From Rhizobium sp. CCGE 510 (GTDB taxonomy: Bacteria; Pseudomonadota; Alphaproteobacteria; Rhizobiales; Rhizobiaceae), in the NCBI RefSeq assembly GCF_000292525.1, contig NZ_AEYF01000045.1, forward strand, positions 744,001-808,000: DNA of 64,000 nt. Direction: 5' to 3'. The translations under genes and the position numbers were made by a program. Position 1 is the stretch's first letter. Every line of letters begins with the position of its first letter. This document shows, piece after piece, positions 43,446 to 52,281 of this stretch. Under the pieces are notes generated by a model. It was not told where the DNA came from. It saw nothing but the letters and a program-made list of their open reading frames with translations, and did no database searches.

Positions 43446-45092
43446 TTACCTTCCGCCTGCCGGCTCCCCGGTTGAGAAGACAATTTCGAAGACGAGCCCT
43501 TCGGGCCGGTAGTCCGACCTGGATTGCGCCCGCGCTTTGGAGGAAAAGGCCCGCTCTATAAGGACGGAGCCGAAGCCTCTTTTCGTCGGCGTCGACACTG
43601 CTGGCCCACCGGTTTCCGTCCAGACGAGAAGGACACGCTCATCATCGTGCTTCCACTCGATGGCGACGCTTCCCTGCTCGCTCCCCAGGCTCCCGTACTT
43701 CGTCGCATTGGTCGCCAGTTCGTGGAGTACGAGTGAAAGCGGCAGGGCGATGTCGGCGGGAAGAACCACGTCGGGGCCATTAAGACGAATACGTTCCTCC
43801 GAGGCGATGTGCGCCCGCAAGGCGGCGGCGATGATCTCCCCGATGGGCGCGGCCGATCCCTCCCGCGATAAGATCAGATCATATGTGCTGGCGAGCGCCG
43901 CCAGCCTTTCGGCAAAGGCGCTGTAGCTTTCCGGATTGGAGCGCGAGAAGGTCTGCCGGGCGATCGCCTGAACGAGGGCGAAGCCATTCTTGACCCGGTG
44001 CGCCATTTCGCGGACGAGCAGGGATCGCTCCTCCTCGGCCTGCTCGTTGCGACGTCTGCGCTCGTCGAGTTCGTCGAGCAGCCGATCGAAGGTAGCGCCG
44101 ACGACCTCCAACTCGTCCGGCCCCCTCATGCCGGTGCGCGCCGTCGTCTGGCCGCCGCGCCACTTCTCCATCACCTCGGCGATCCTGGAGATCGGCACGA
44201 GGATGAAGCGGTTGCCGATGAAGATCGCGGCGAGGAAGGCGAAAAGCGCGCCGCCGATGATGGCGAGCGTATTCATCAGCGTCGCCCGGTTGATTGGGGC
44301 GAAAGCCTCCGGTTTCGAGAAACCGGCGCTGACATAGAGGGGACTGGAAGGCAGCGCTATCGGTCGATAGCCGAGGATGCGCGCTGTTCCATCCTGGCTC
44401 ATCACCTCGATCACGTCGGGCTGTTCGGCGTGGATCAGGTGCTGGTAGTCGTCGGGTATGACAGTGCCGACGAACTGTTCCGGAGCGGGAACGCGCGCGA
44501 CGATGTTTCCCTTGCCGTCGGCTATCGTCACCGCGTTACCCGGCGCGACGCCGCGCTCGGTGACGCGGTTCTGCAGCCAGTCCAGCCGGATGCCGCTGAC
44601 GATGACGGCCTTGACGGTCTCGCCTTCCATCAAAGGCATCGCAAGCGGCAGGACGGGGCTGTCGGATAGGCGGCTCTGCGTGTAGGTGCCGACGGAAAAG
44701 TGTTTGGTCTCGATCGTCTGCTGGAAGTAATCGCGATCGGAGAACACCACGCCGTCCGGAAAGGCCATGCTTCCGCAGACGGGTCGTCCATCGAGGCCGA
44801 CGACGAAGATGGTGCGAATGTTCGGAATGCTTTCGGCGACCGACTTGAGAGCCTCGTTGCAAGCCTGGATGTCGAGATGGCGGACCGAAGGCATGGCCGA
44901 CACCGACACGAGAAGGGCATGCAGGCCCTCCACAATCCTTTCGACTTCCGACGATGCTTGCCTAGCCGCCTGCGCTGCTGATGCGCGCACCTCTTCATTG
45001 CGCTGATGGCGGAGCGCGACTTCGTTGTAGGCGAGCATCGCAACCACCGGCGCGAGCGCCGCGACCGCAACTGCAACCAGCTTGAGTCTCAT
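43446..45092 (-). CDS. HWE-type sensor histidine kinase with Cache sensor
   Basis: This 548-residue membrane kinase has GAGGGA 5 bases before the ATG. Transmembrane segments lie at about 5-25 and 272-295, enclosing a Cache-type periplasmic sensor (SDRDYFQQTIETKHFSVGTY near 118-137). A HAMP domain follows (296-345). The phospho-acceptor is His365 in REMAHRVKNG. The HWE marks are His457 in LHELATNATKYG and W491-T-E493 before GGP. No response-regulator gene is adjacent. It is divergent from a diguanylate cyclase gene by 152 bases, which may mark a shared signalling circuit. HWE kinases in alphaproteobacteria often act in the general stress response. Confidence 0.92.
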   Translation of the reverse strand: MRLKLVAVAVAALAPVVAMLAYNEVALRHQRNEEVRASAAQAARQASSEVERIVEGLHALLVSVSAMPSVRHLDIQACNEALKSVAESIPNIRTIFVVGLDGRPVCGSMAFPDGVVFSDRDYFQQTIETKHFSVGTYTQSRLSDSPVLPLAMPLMEGETVKAVIVSGIRLDWLQNRVTERGVAPGNAVTIADGKGNIVARVPAPEQFVGTVIPDDYQHLIHAEQPDVIEVMSQDGTARILGYRPIALPSSPLYVSAGFSKPEAFAPINRATLMNTLAIIGGALFAFLAAIFIGNRFILVPISRIAEVMEKWRGGQTTARTGMRGPDELEVVGATFDRLLDELDERRRRNEQAEEERSLLVREMAHRVKNGFALVQAIARQTFSRSNPESYSAFAERLAALASTYDLILSREGSAAPIGEIIAAALRAHIASEERIRLNGPDVVLPADIALPLSLVLHELATNATKYGSLGSEQGSVAIEWKHDDERVLLVWTETGGPAVSTPTKRGFGSVLIERAFSSKARAQSRSDYRPEGLVFEIVFSTGEPAGGR

Positions 45093-45244
45093 CCTGTTCC
45101 CTCTCGGACGAGGGTTCGTAGCATGATCGAGACGCTCCGGCCCAGATCACGCGGGTTAACTTGTTTACAAAATATCAACGCACGAATCCGGACGTCCGCG
45201 CGCAAACCTTGCCGAACTTTCGATCGCGGCTAGATAATCCAAGA

Positions 45245-46552
45245 ATGAATGATGCCAAAAGCACGCCCTCCGAAGGTTCTGCAGCCGGGTCTTTCTCGTC
45301 GCGGCCCCTGACTGGTGCGATGGTGGATGAGGTCGAACGTCTTTTATCCGGCCGAACCCGTGATATCCGCCTGTCAGGAGATCTGCGTCGCCGATTCGAC
45401 GAAAGGTCATGGCGGCAGACGGCGAAGGTCATCCGCTCCTGGATGATATGGGTGGCATTCGTCGATGTTCTGACGCTGGCGCTGAACGCTATTCTGCTTC
45501 CCCACCCCGTCGTCCTGTCGATGGTCGCCCCCGCCTGCCTTTTGCCGCCGGCAGCAATTTGTGCGGCGGTCGTCTGGAGTAAACCGCGCGCCGCAACGGT
45601 TCAGCGAGCGTCGCTGCTTGCGGGAATGTCTGTCATTCTTCTCTCGGTCGCACTCGTCGGCGTCTTTGCCGGAGGGGAGTTTTACGAGCGGCATTTGAAC
45701 ATCATGTTGTTCGTCGCAACAAGTGCAATCACCATCTTTAGTGTGCCGTTGCCATGGACGATCGCGATCGCCTGTTATGCCCTCTGCCTCTATTTCATCC
45801 TTCAATGGTACAACCCCCTTTTGGAAACGGGCGGTGTCGTCGCCGCGACGTTGTTCTTTTCCTGCGGGATCATCGCGACCGTCGTTGCCCGGCGGACGAT
45901 GAACATCCTGGCGCAAAAGACATTTCTGCTGGACTGCAGGGATCGGAACCGGGTCGCGGAGCTTGCCGATGCAAATGCAAGGTTGGAGCGGCTGGCCAGA
46001 ACCGATCCACTGACGGGAATTGCCAATCGCCGCTGGATGATGGAAACGCTCGAGGGTCTGTGGCGCGACGACCGTGAAACCGGCGTCGTCGCAGCTATGC
46101 TCATGTGCGACATAGATCATTTCAAGGCACTCAACGATAAGCTCGGTCACGGCGAGGGCGACCGCTGCCTCGTCAAGGTTGCCGGCATTATCCAGAGCTG
46201 CGTGCGGGCCGATCGCGACCTCGTCTCGCGCCATGGCGGCGAGGAGTTTTTAATCGTGCTTCCGGATGCCGAAGAAGAGGAGGCCGTCGCGGTTGCAAAG
46301 CGAATACGCGAGAGCGTGGAAGCCGCCGCCCTTCCAAACCCTTCCTCCGGTGTCGGCCCGTCGGTGACGCTGAGCGTTGGAGTAGCCCTGAAATCGGCTC
46401 TCGATACCGACATTTCACTGGCCAATCTCCAGCACCAGGCCGACATGGCGCTTTATCGGGCCAAGGAAGCGGGACGCAATCAGGTCTGCGTCTTTCGCCG
46501 GCCACAGCAGGCTGTGCCGTCCGCCACGGAGCAGATCGCCGCCCGCCGCTAG
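45245..46552 (+). CDS. membrane diguanylate cyclase
   Basis: This 435-residue protein starts at MNDAKST. The open frame extends to a TTG at 45161, but that part does not look coding. Up to six hydrophobic segments lie in residues 60-230 (MASE-like), followed by GGDEF domain 245-405 with an intact active site GGEEF (RHGGEEFLIVLP) and DIDHFKALNDKLGH. There is no EAL domain and no clear I-site. It is divergent from the HWE kinase gene. It is predicted to make c-di-GMP at the inner membrane. Confidence 0.92.
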   Translation: MNDAKSTPSEGSAAGSFSSRPLTGAMVDEVERLLSGRTRDIRLSGDLRRRFDERSWRQTAKVIRSWMIWVAFVDVLTLALNAILLPHPVVLSMVAPACLLPPAAICAAVVWSKPRAATVQRASLLAGMSVILLSVALVGVFAGGEFYERHLNIMLFVATSAITIFSVPLPWTIAIACYALCLYFILQWYNPLLETGGVVAATLFFSCGIIATVVARRTMNILAQKTFLLDCRDRNRVAELADANARLERLARTDPLTGIANRRWMMETLEGLWRDDRETGVVAAMLMCDIDHFKALNDKLGHGEGDRCLVKVAGIIQSCVRADRDLVSRHGGEEFLIVLPDAEEEEAVAVAKRIRESVEAAALPNPSSGVGPSVTLSVGVALKSALDTDISLANLQHQADMALYRAKEAGRNQVCVFRRPQQAVPSATEQIAARR

Positions 46553-46610
46553 AACAGGGGCGCTCGACGATCGCGGGACGTTCTCGTCTGTGGCCACCGG
46601 CTGATCGACG

Positions 46611-46811
46611 TCATCGGATCACCAGGATCGCAACCATGGCGACTGCCGAGACGAGGCCCGCGGCGTTGAGCCCGAACATCAGATATTCCGCTGCTTTTTG
46701 TCGGGGATGACCGGGCTCCACGTTTCCGAAGACGGCCGTCAGCCCGCCGGCGATCCAGCTCGCCAATGTCAGGGCACCGAGAAGAAGCGCCCACTGCGTT
46801 GCCGTATCCAT
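46611..46811 (-). CDS. small two-helix membrane protein
   Basis: This 66-residue protein starts at MDTATQW. Two hydrophobic segments lie at about 8-28 (LLLGALTLASWIAGGLTAVFG) and 44-66 (GLNAAGLVSAVAMVAILVIR), with a short polar loop PGHPRQKAAEYL between. The open frame continues upstream to 47144 but that part lacks helix pattern and looks non-coding. It is located between the diguanylate cyclase and the TRAP operon. The function is unknown. Confidence 0.5.
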   Translation of the reverse strand: MDTATQWALLLGALTLASWIAGGLTAVFGNVEPGHPRQKAAEYLMFGLNAAGLVSAVAMVAILVIR

Positions 46812-47070
46812 GTCCTGCTCCAATGCGGATGCACGCCCGGCACGGAAATTCTCCTGCGCGGGTTGACCGGTAACGACGCGGGGGCCTTTTTGTTTCGGTA
46901 CGGTATCGCACCTTATCGTGAGACCCCTGAGGCGACCCTCTAGGCCGATCTCGGCCGCGTCTACTGCCGCCTGGCCGAACCGGTTTCGCTGCCGCCGCAG
47001 CCGCTGACGACGATCGGCGCCAGGAGTCATCGGGCTTTTCGCGACTGGGTGCCGGCGGCCGGCCCAACCG

Positions 47071-48105
47071 CTAAAACGTAAGCTGGACCTTACAGGCGGC
47101 GCTGCGGTCACCAGCAAGAATGAAAGCTGCAGTGGCCTGTTCAAGCGGCAGGCTGTGGCTGATGATCGGACGGACGTCTATTTTGTGGCTCGCGATCAGG
47201 TCGACAGCGGTGGCGAATTCCTCGTGGAAGCGCTGCGTTCCGAGGATGTGAAGCTCCTTGCCGACGATGGCGTTGAGAGGGATCGGGATCTCTCCTGTGA
47301 CGCCGACCTGCACGATCGTGCCGCGTGGCCTGATGGCGGCGATGGCGCTGCGGATGGCGGGTGCGGCGGCCGAGCATTCGAAAACGAGATCGAAATAGCC
47401 CTTCCCTGCCTCGAATTGCGCCAGCGCTGCGGCATCCCGGGAAACGTTGATCGTCTGGCTGGCACCCATCGCCTTGGCCCTCTCCAGCGCCGCATCCGCG
47501 AGATCGGTCACCACGATCTCGGCTGCACCGTGATAAGCCGCGACGGCGACCGTCAGGGCGCCGATCGGGCCGGCACCGGTGACGAGGACGCGTTTGCCTG
47601 TGATATCGCCTGCGCGCGATGCGGCATGCAGGCAGACCGAAAGGGGCTCGCTGCAGGCGGCTTCCGCGGCGGTGGTCGCGGCCGCCACCTCGAAGCACTG
47701 CCTGGCCGGCACCACCAGCCATTCTCGGAACATGCCCTGCTCATGCGGCAGCCGCATCGCGCTGCCCATGAAGCGCATCTCCAGGCAATGGATCGGCAAG
47801 CCCTTCTCACAATACTCGCAATGTCCGCAGGGCTGGCTCGGATTGACCGCCACCAGCGTGCCGGCCTTGAGGTCGACGCCCTCGCCTGCCTGGCTGACGA
47901 CTCCCGAAGCCTCGTGGCCCGGTATGATCGGCTCGCGAACCCTGACTGGCCCAAAGCCGCCATCCTGATAATAATGCAGATCCGAACCGCAGATACCTGC
48001 GGCCGCCATTTTGAGAAGCACCTCGCCCGGAGCGGGGACCCGGACGGTGTCGGTTTCGATCCTGAGATCGCCCTTCTGGTAAAGCCGCGCCAGACGTGTG
48101 TGCAT
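47071..48105 (-). CDS. zinc-dependent polyol dehydrogenase (L-idonate 5-dehydrogenase-like)
   Basis: This 344-residue medium-chain alcohol dehydrogenase has catalytic-zinc ligands in GICGSDLHYY (about 38-47) and PGHEASGVV (about 63-71), and the structural-zinc cysteine cluster PCGHCEYCEKGLPIHC (about 92-107). The Rossmann motif VTGAGPIGALTV is near 177. It is the last gene of the GntR-dctPQM operon (10 bases after dctM). The closest pattern is L-idonate 5-dehydrogenase/sorbitol dehydrogenase. The TRAP system probably imports a sugar acid that this enzyme oxidises. Confidence 0.88.
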   Translation of the reverse strand: MHTRLARLYQKGDLRIETDTVRVPAPGEVLLKMAAAGICGSDLHYYQDGGFGPVRVREPIIPGHEASGVVSQAGEGVDLKAGTLVAVNPSQPCGHCEYCEKGLPIHCLEMRFMGSAMRLPHEQGMFREWLVVPARQCFEVAAATTAAEAACSEPLSVCLHAASRAGDITGKRVLVTGAGPIGALTVAVAAYHGAAEIVVTDLADAALERAKAMGASQTINVSRDAAALAQFEAGKGYFDLVFECSAAAPAIRSAIAAIRPRGTIVQVGVTGEIPIPLNAIVGKELHILGTQRFHEEFATAVDLIASHKIDVRPIISHSLPLEQATAAFILAGDRSAACKVQLTF

Positions 48106-48115
48106 CGTGTCCCTC

Positions 48116-49522
48116 CTATCTCAGCAGCCCCATCTGCTCCGGCAGCCAGAGCGATATGGAGGGCACGAAGGTGATCAGAATCAGCGCCAGGAAGAGCGGC
48201 ACCAACCATGGCAGGATCGCCATTGTCGTGCGTTCGACCGAGAGTTTCGCCACCCTCGACAGCACGAAAAGCACCATGCCGAGCGGCGGATGCAACAGGC
48301 CGATCATCAGGTTCAGCGTCATGATCAGGCCGAACTGCACCGGATCGATGTCGAACTTGGCGACGATCGGCAGCAGGATCGGCACGAGGATGGTGATGGC
48401 CGCGATCGTATCCAGGAAGCAGCCGACGAAGAGCATCAGCAGGTTCACGAGGATCAGGAACACCCATTTATTGTCGGTGATCGACAGGATCGCATCGGAC
48501 AACAGTGCTGCGGCTTGGCTCACCGTCAGCAGCCAGGCGAAGACGGAGGCGGCGGTGACGATGAAGAGAACCGATGCCGTCGTCTCGATCGTATCGAAGC
48601 TTGCCTTGGCAAGTGTCGAGAATGTCATCGTGCGGTAGCGCACGAGCCCGAGGAACAGCGACCACAGGACGGCCGCGACGGCCGCCTCAGTCGGCGTGAA
48701 CCAGCCCATCGTCATGCCGCCGATCAGGATCACGGGTGTCATCAGCGCCATGACCGCAGAAAAGCCGAAATACCAGTCGAGGGCGAGAAGCGCGGCAAGG
48801 GCTATGCCCGCCGCCGCATTCATCGATACGCCCGCCTGCATCAGCAGGTAGATTGCTGCGGGCACCGCCAGAACGACGACGATTTCCATTCCCGCCGACA
48901 GCAGTTGCTTTACATCGAAGGGCGCGTCCGAGCCCCAGCGCTTCCAATAGGCAAAGGCGGCGACGGTGATCATCATCAGCAACGTCATGACGATGCCGGG
49001 CAGGATGCCGGCCATGAAAAGTGCGCCGATCGAGACGTTCGCCATCATGCCGTAAATCACGAAAGGCAGCGAGGGCGGGAAGATCGGCCCGAGCGTTGCC
49101 GACGCCGCCGTCACACCGACCGCGGCCTCGACCGGATAGCCGTGGTCCTTCATCGCCTTGATCTCGATCGTGCCGATACCGGCCGCATCGGCAAGTGCGG
49201 TGCCCGACATGCCGGAGAAAATGACGGAACCGATGATATTGACCTGCGCCAGCCCACCCTTCATCCAGCCGACGAGTGCGACCGCAAAGGAATAGATGCG
49301 ACCGGTGACACCCGCCGAATTCATCAGATTGCCTGCCAGGATGAAGAACGGCACGGCCAGCAACGGGAAGCTTTCAACACCGGCGATCATGCGCTGGGCG
49401 ACGATGATGTCGGGCGCAACGCCGTAGAGAACGATGTAAAGCACAGACGCAACGGCCATCGAAATTGCGACGGGCACGCCGATCAGCATCAGCACCAGAA
49501 ACGAGCCAAGAAGCAACAGCAT
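48116..49522 (-). CDS. dctM: TRAP transporter large permease (DctM)
   Basis: This 468-residue protein of the DctM family has about 12 membrane segments. It starts with LLGSFLVLMLIGVPVAISM and carries FPLLAVPFFILAGNLMNSAGVT near 53 and FPPSLPFVIYGMMA near 125. It lies 10 bases before the dehydrogenase gene and 4 bases after dctQ. It is the transporting subunit of a sodium-driven TRAP system for an organic or sugar acid. Confidence 0.93.
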   Translation of the reverse strand: MLLLLGSFLVLMLIGVPVAISMAVASVLYIVLYGVAPDIIVAQRMIAGVESFPLLAVPFFILAGNLMNSAGVTGRIYSFAVALVGWMKGGLAQVNIIGSVIFSGMSGTALADAAGIGTIEIKAMKDHGYPVEAAVGVTAASATLGPIFPPSLPFVIYGMMANVSIGALFMAGILPGIVMTLLMMITVAAFAYWKRWGSDAPFDVKQLLSAGMEIVVVLAVPAAIYLLMQAGVSMNAAAGIALAALLALDWYFGFSAVMALMTPVILIGGMTMGWFTPTEAAVAAVLWSLFLGLVRYRTMTFSTLAKASFDTIETTASVLFIVTAASVFAWLLTVSQAAALLSDAILSITDNKWVFLILVNLLMLFVGCFLDTIAAITILVPILLPIVAKFDIDPVQFGLIMTLNLMIGLLHPPLGMVLFVLSRVAKLSVERTTMAILPWLVPLFLALILITFVPSISLWLPEQMGLLR

Positions 49523-49526
49523 CGGA

Positions 49527-50099
49527 TCAATCCTCGACAGTCTGGAATTCTTCCGGGCGCTCCAGAACGGAGTAGCCGCGGCGGATATTGGCGATGAAGA
49601 CGATGACCGCGCGGATCAGCATCAGCACGAAGGCGACGAGAACGGAGTAAAAAACGATGTTGCGCGGCAGCTCGACGGTGACCATCTGCTCGTCGGCGAC
49701 AATATCGACATAGCGCCACATCAGGTGGCAGCCATAGGCGAAGAAGCCGATGCGAACGATGTCGACGACGGTCGCCAGCACGCGGGCAAGCCCCGCCGGC
49801 ATGTAGTGATAAAACACGTCCACCTGGATATGCCGCGAGGTGCGCACGCACATGACGGAGCCAAGAAAGACCACGCCGATCAGGCAGTTGATCGCGATCT
49901 CCTCGGTCCATGCATAGCTGTCGTTCAGCACATAGCGCGTGAAAAACTGCAGGAAGACGCAGCCCGCCATCAGCCAGAAGACGATCAGCGTGATCCAGTC
50001 TTCGATGGCGTAGTCAGCTATGTTTGCGGTCGGCGCATGCCCTTCGAATTCGTGACCGATTTCCTCGGCCGTGATTTGCGTGTGTATTTCTTGCGACAT
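49527..50099 (-). CDS. dctQ: TRAP transporter small permease (DctQ)
   Basis: This 190-residue protein starts at MSQEIHT, since the further upstream sequence in frame overlaps non-coding DNA. Four membrane segments are present, with the family pattern FTRYVLNDSYAWTEEIAIN (about 59-77) followed by HIQVDVFY. It partners DctM. A 250-base gap with a RIME repeat separates it from dctP. Confidence 0.92.
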   Translation of the reverse strand: MSQEIHTQITAEEIGHEFEGHAPTANIADYAIEDWITLIVFWLMAGCVFLQFFTRYVLNDSYAWTEEIAINCLIGVVFLGSVMCVRTSRHIQVDVFYHYMPAGLARVLATVVDIVRIGFFAYGCHLMWRYVDIVADEQMVTVELPRNIVFYSVLVAFVLMLIRAVIVFIANIRRGYSVLERPEEFQTVED

Positions 50100-50192
50100 G
50101 ATCGGCCTTGTTCCGGTTGGGGAAGAAGGGCGCGGCGATTGAGCGGCGCGACCCAAGTTTGTTGATGAATCCTGTCCCTTGCCGGGAGGTGC

Positions 50193-50324
50193 GGCCCCTC
50201 ATCCGGCTGCCGCCACCTTCTCCCCGCAAACGGGGCGAAGGGGTGACGCGGCAACCTCTCCATCCCTCGCCAACGTCTCGCGGGGCACGTCCCCTTTTAC
50301 GGGGAGAGGGTTAGGGTGAGGGGC
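50193..50324. repeat. RIME-type rhizobial intergenic mosaic element
   Basis: This 132-base element has terminal inverted ends (GCCCCTCATCC / GTGAGGGGC), an internal hairpin TTCTCCCCGCAAACGGGGCGAAG (50218-50240 by its core CCCCG/CGGGG), and a second hairpin CCCCTTTTACGGGG near 50290-50304 followed by AGAGGGTTAGGGTGAGGGGC. The wording CTCTCCCCGTxxACGGGGAGAGGGTTAGGGTGAGGGG is that of RIME1 elements of R. leguminosarum and relatives (checked here only by recall and symmetry). It lies between dctP and dctQ. Confidence 0.75.
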
Positions 50325-50349
50325 AGCCGCAGGCGCGAACCGAACGGAT

Positions 50350-51324
50350 TTAGTGGATCGCGCGGATAGCTTCCCAATCGGCCTTCTCGTAGCCGAAGTC
50401 CTCGAACTTGACCTTTTCCATCACGGTCTTCTCGAAGTCAGATTTATCGACCTCGGCAACGTTCAGTCCCTTTTCCTTGAACGTTGCAATCAGGCTGTTT
50501 TCCTTGCCGGCGATCGTCTTGCTCGTGCGCTCGGCTGCCTCCTGCATGACGTCGCCGAAGATCTTTTTGTCTTCGTCGGACAGGCTCGCCCACCGCGTCT
50601 TCGAGACCACCGTGTTGAGGTGATCGACGATGTGGCCGGTGAGGATGATGTTCTTTTGGACTTCGTAGAACTTCTTCGCCTCGATTGTGGTCAGCGGGTT
50701 TTCCTGTGCCTCGACTGTGCCGTTCTGCAAAGCGAGATAGACCTCGGCGAAGGCGATCGGCGTGGTGTTGGCGCCGCAGGCCCGCGGCATGGCGAGATAG
50801 GCCGGAACGTCGGGTACGCGGATCTTCAAGCCCTGCATATCGGCACATTTGGCGATCGGCTTGTTTGCGGTCGTATGGCGCGTGCCGTAATAGCTGACGG
50901 CGGCAATATGGTTGCCGGTTTTGTCCTCATAACCTTTGGCTAGGCGTTTGAAGACATCGCTCTTGGTGTAGGCGATCAGGTGATCGGGACCGCGAAAAAT
51001 ATAGGGGAAGTAGGTGACGCCGATCGGCTTGTAGTCGCGTGCGGCAAAGCTCGATCCCGAGATGATGATATCGACCGTGCCGAGCTTGAGGCCCTGGTTG
51101 ATATCGGCTTCCTTGCCGAGCTGCGAGGCCGGATAGACCTCGATCTTGTAGCGCCCGTCGGTGCGCTTGGTGATCTCTTCCGCGGCCCAGAGGGAATCCG
51201 TGTGGAAGGGCTCGGACGTTTCATAGACATGCGCCCATTTCAGCACTGTCTCAGCATGCGCGACCGCCGTCGTCGCCATGATCGCCGCTGCGGTGCAAAG
51301 TATCGTTGCCAGTCTGCTCTTCAT
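50350..51324 (-). CDS. dctP: TRAP transporter substrate-binding protein (DctP)
   Basis: This 324-residue periplasmic receptor has a signal peptide ending near AVAHAETVL (about 24). The domain begins VLKWAHVYETSEPFHT, with GLKLGTVDIIISGSS (about 80-94) and the carboxylate-binding arginine region KIRVPDVPAYLAMPRACGANTTPIAFAEVYLALQNGTVEAQENPL (key R in IRVPDV near 168). It is first among the transport genes, 28 bases after the GntR gene. A repeat-borne hairpin region follows its stop and may favour its expression over dctQM. The ligand is probably a sugar acid. Confidence 0.92.
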   Translation of the reverse strand: MKSRLATILCTAAAIMATTAVAHAETVLKWAHVYETSEPFHTDSLWAAEEITKRTDGRYKIEVYPASQLGKEADINQGLKLGTVDIIISGSSFAARDYKPIGVTYFPYIFRGPDHLIAYTKSDVFKRLAKGYEDKTGNHIAAVSYYGTRHTTANKPIAKCADMQGLKIRVPDVPAYLAMPRACGANTTPIAFAEVYLALQNGTVEAQENPLTTIEAKKFYEVQKNIILTGHIVDHLNTVVSKTRWASLSDEDKKIFGDVMQEAAERTSKTIAGKENSLIATFKEKGLNVAEVDKSDFEKTVMEKVKFEDFGYEKADWEAIRAIH

Positions 51325-51352
51325 CGCTCTCTCCTCCGAGTTCAGTTAAGTC

Positions 51353-52111
51353 TCAAGTCTTGGCCGTTCCTTTCGCAGGCCGCGTGCTGCGGCCGCGCTC
51401 CTCCTCTCCCGAAAACTCCTCCCCGAAGCTCTCGGAAAACCTCTTCTGCGACATCGTGAGATGGGCGCGCATGGCCGCCTTGGCGCCCGCGGCATCGCCG
51501 GCGGCGATCGCGTCGCGAATGGCCCGATGCTCGTCCACAGCGATGCGCCATGTTCCCGGCCCCTCGAAGTGGCTGGCGAGCTTGGCGAAATAAGGCGTCA
51601 TGCGCATGTCGAACATCTCGCCCGTTACCCGGATCAGGGTCGCATTGCCGACGATTGCGGCAATGCCGGTGTGGAAGGCACGATCGGCGGCAAGCACCGT
51701 GTTCGCATCGTTGACGCCGCCGCTCATACGCGTCAGTGCTTCATCGAGCAGGGCGACGCCTTCGGGCGAAGCGCATCCTGCGGCTTCTTCGGCAATGGCG
51801 CATTCGATGATGGCGCGCGCTTGCAGCAGCTCGAAGGGCCCCTCCACCGGCTCGCGCTCGCTCCCAGCCACACTCGCCGCATGCTGGCGCAGCACGTAGA
51901 TGCCGGATCCCATACGGATATTGACGAGACCTTCGACCTCCAGGACGATCAGCGCTTCGCGGACGGTCGGGCGCGACACCGACAGTTGTTCCGCCAGGTC
52001 GCGCTCGGCGGGCAGCCGCTGACCCACGGCAAGCTCGCCGCTGCCGATCATCAAACGGATCTGGTCGGCCACCTGCCTGTAGAGGCGGCGTGATTCAACA
52101 GGCGAAAACAT
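51353..52111 (-). CDS. GntR-family regulator (FCD subfamily)
   Basis: This 252-residue regulator starts at MFSPVES, preceded by GGGAGG with good spacing. A longer start is unlikely. The helix-turn-helix lies at about 8-75 (QRLPAERDLAEQLSVSRPTVREALIVLEVEGLV), and the FCD domain at 95-235 with ligand/metal residues around DRAFHTGIA. It leads the TRAP-dehydrogenase operon on the same strand. An inverted repeat TGGTCA-N7-TGACCA lies upstream (52150-52168). It is probably a repressor of this operon, released by the sugar acid. Confidence 0.9.
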   Translation of the reverse strand: MFSPVESRRLYRQVADQIRLMIGSGELAVGQRLPAERDLAEQLSVSRPTVREALIVLEVEGLVNIRMGSGIYVLRQHAASVAGSEREPVEGPFELLQARAIIECAIAEEAAGCASPEGVALLDEALTRMSGGVNDANTVLAADRAFHTGIAAIVGNATLIRVTGEMFDMRMTPYFAKLASHFEGPGTWRIAVDEHRAIRDAIAAGDAAGAKAAMRAHLTMSQKRFSESFGEEFSGEEERGRSTRPAKGTAKT

Positions 52112-52149
52112 CCTGGGCCTCCCGGCGAGCTTCTCCTCAAGCACGCATC

Positions 52150-52168
52150 TGGTCAACTGGCCTGACCA
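52150..52168. promoter_or_regulatory. candidate GntR operator upstream of TRAP operon
   Basis: TGGTCA (52150-52155), seven bases, then TGACCA (52163-52168). A TGGTxxACCA-type dyad is typical of FCD regulators such as LldR and UxuR/ExuR. It lies 39 bases before the GntR start. Binding is inferred. Confidence 0.55.
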
Positions 52169-52281
52169 ATTGGCGCATAGGTATCATCGCCGAGGTTGTG
52201 CGTCAATCTGCCGCATAAAACTTAAACAGGAGTCTGCGCGAAAGATCGGGATGCCGAGCGTCAGTCCGACCTGCCTGCGAG

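Noticed and set aside
45161..45244. Upstream TTG extension of the diguanylate cyclase
   Set aside because: The extra 28 residues show no pattern and the ATG at 45245 starts a normal N-terminus.
48098..49597. 499-codon plus-strand frame rich in His, Arg and Gln opposite dctM
   Set aside because: Composition is that of an antisense frame of membrane-protein codons; the minus-strand DctM is certain.
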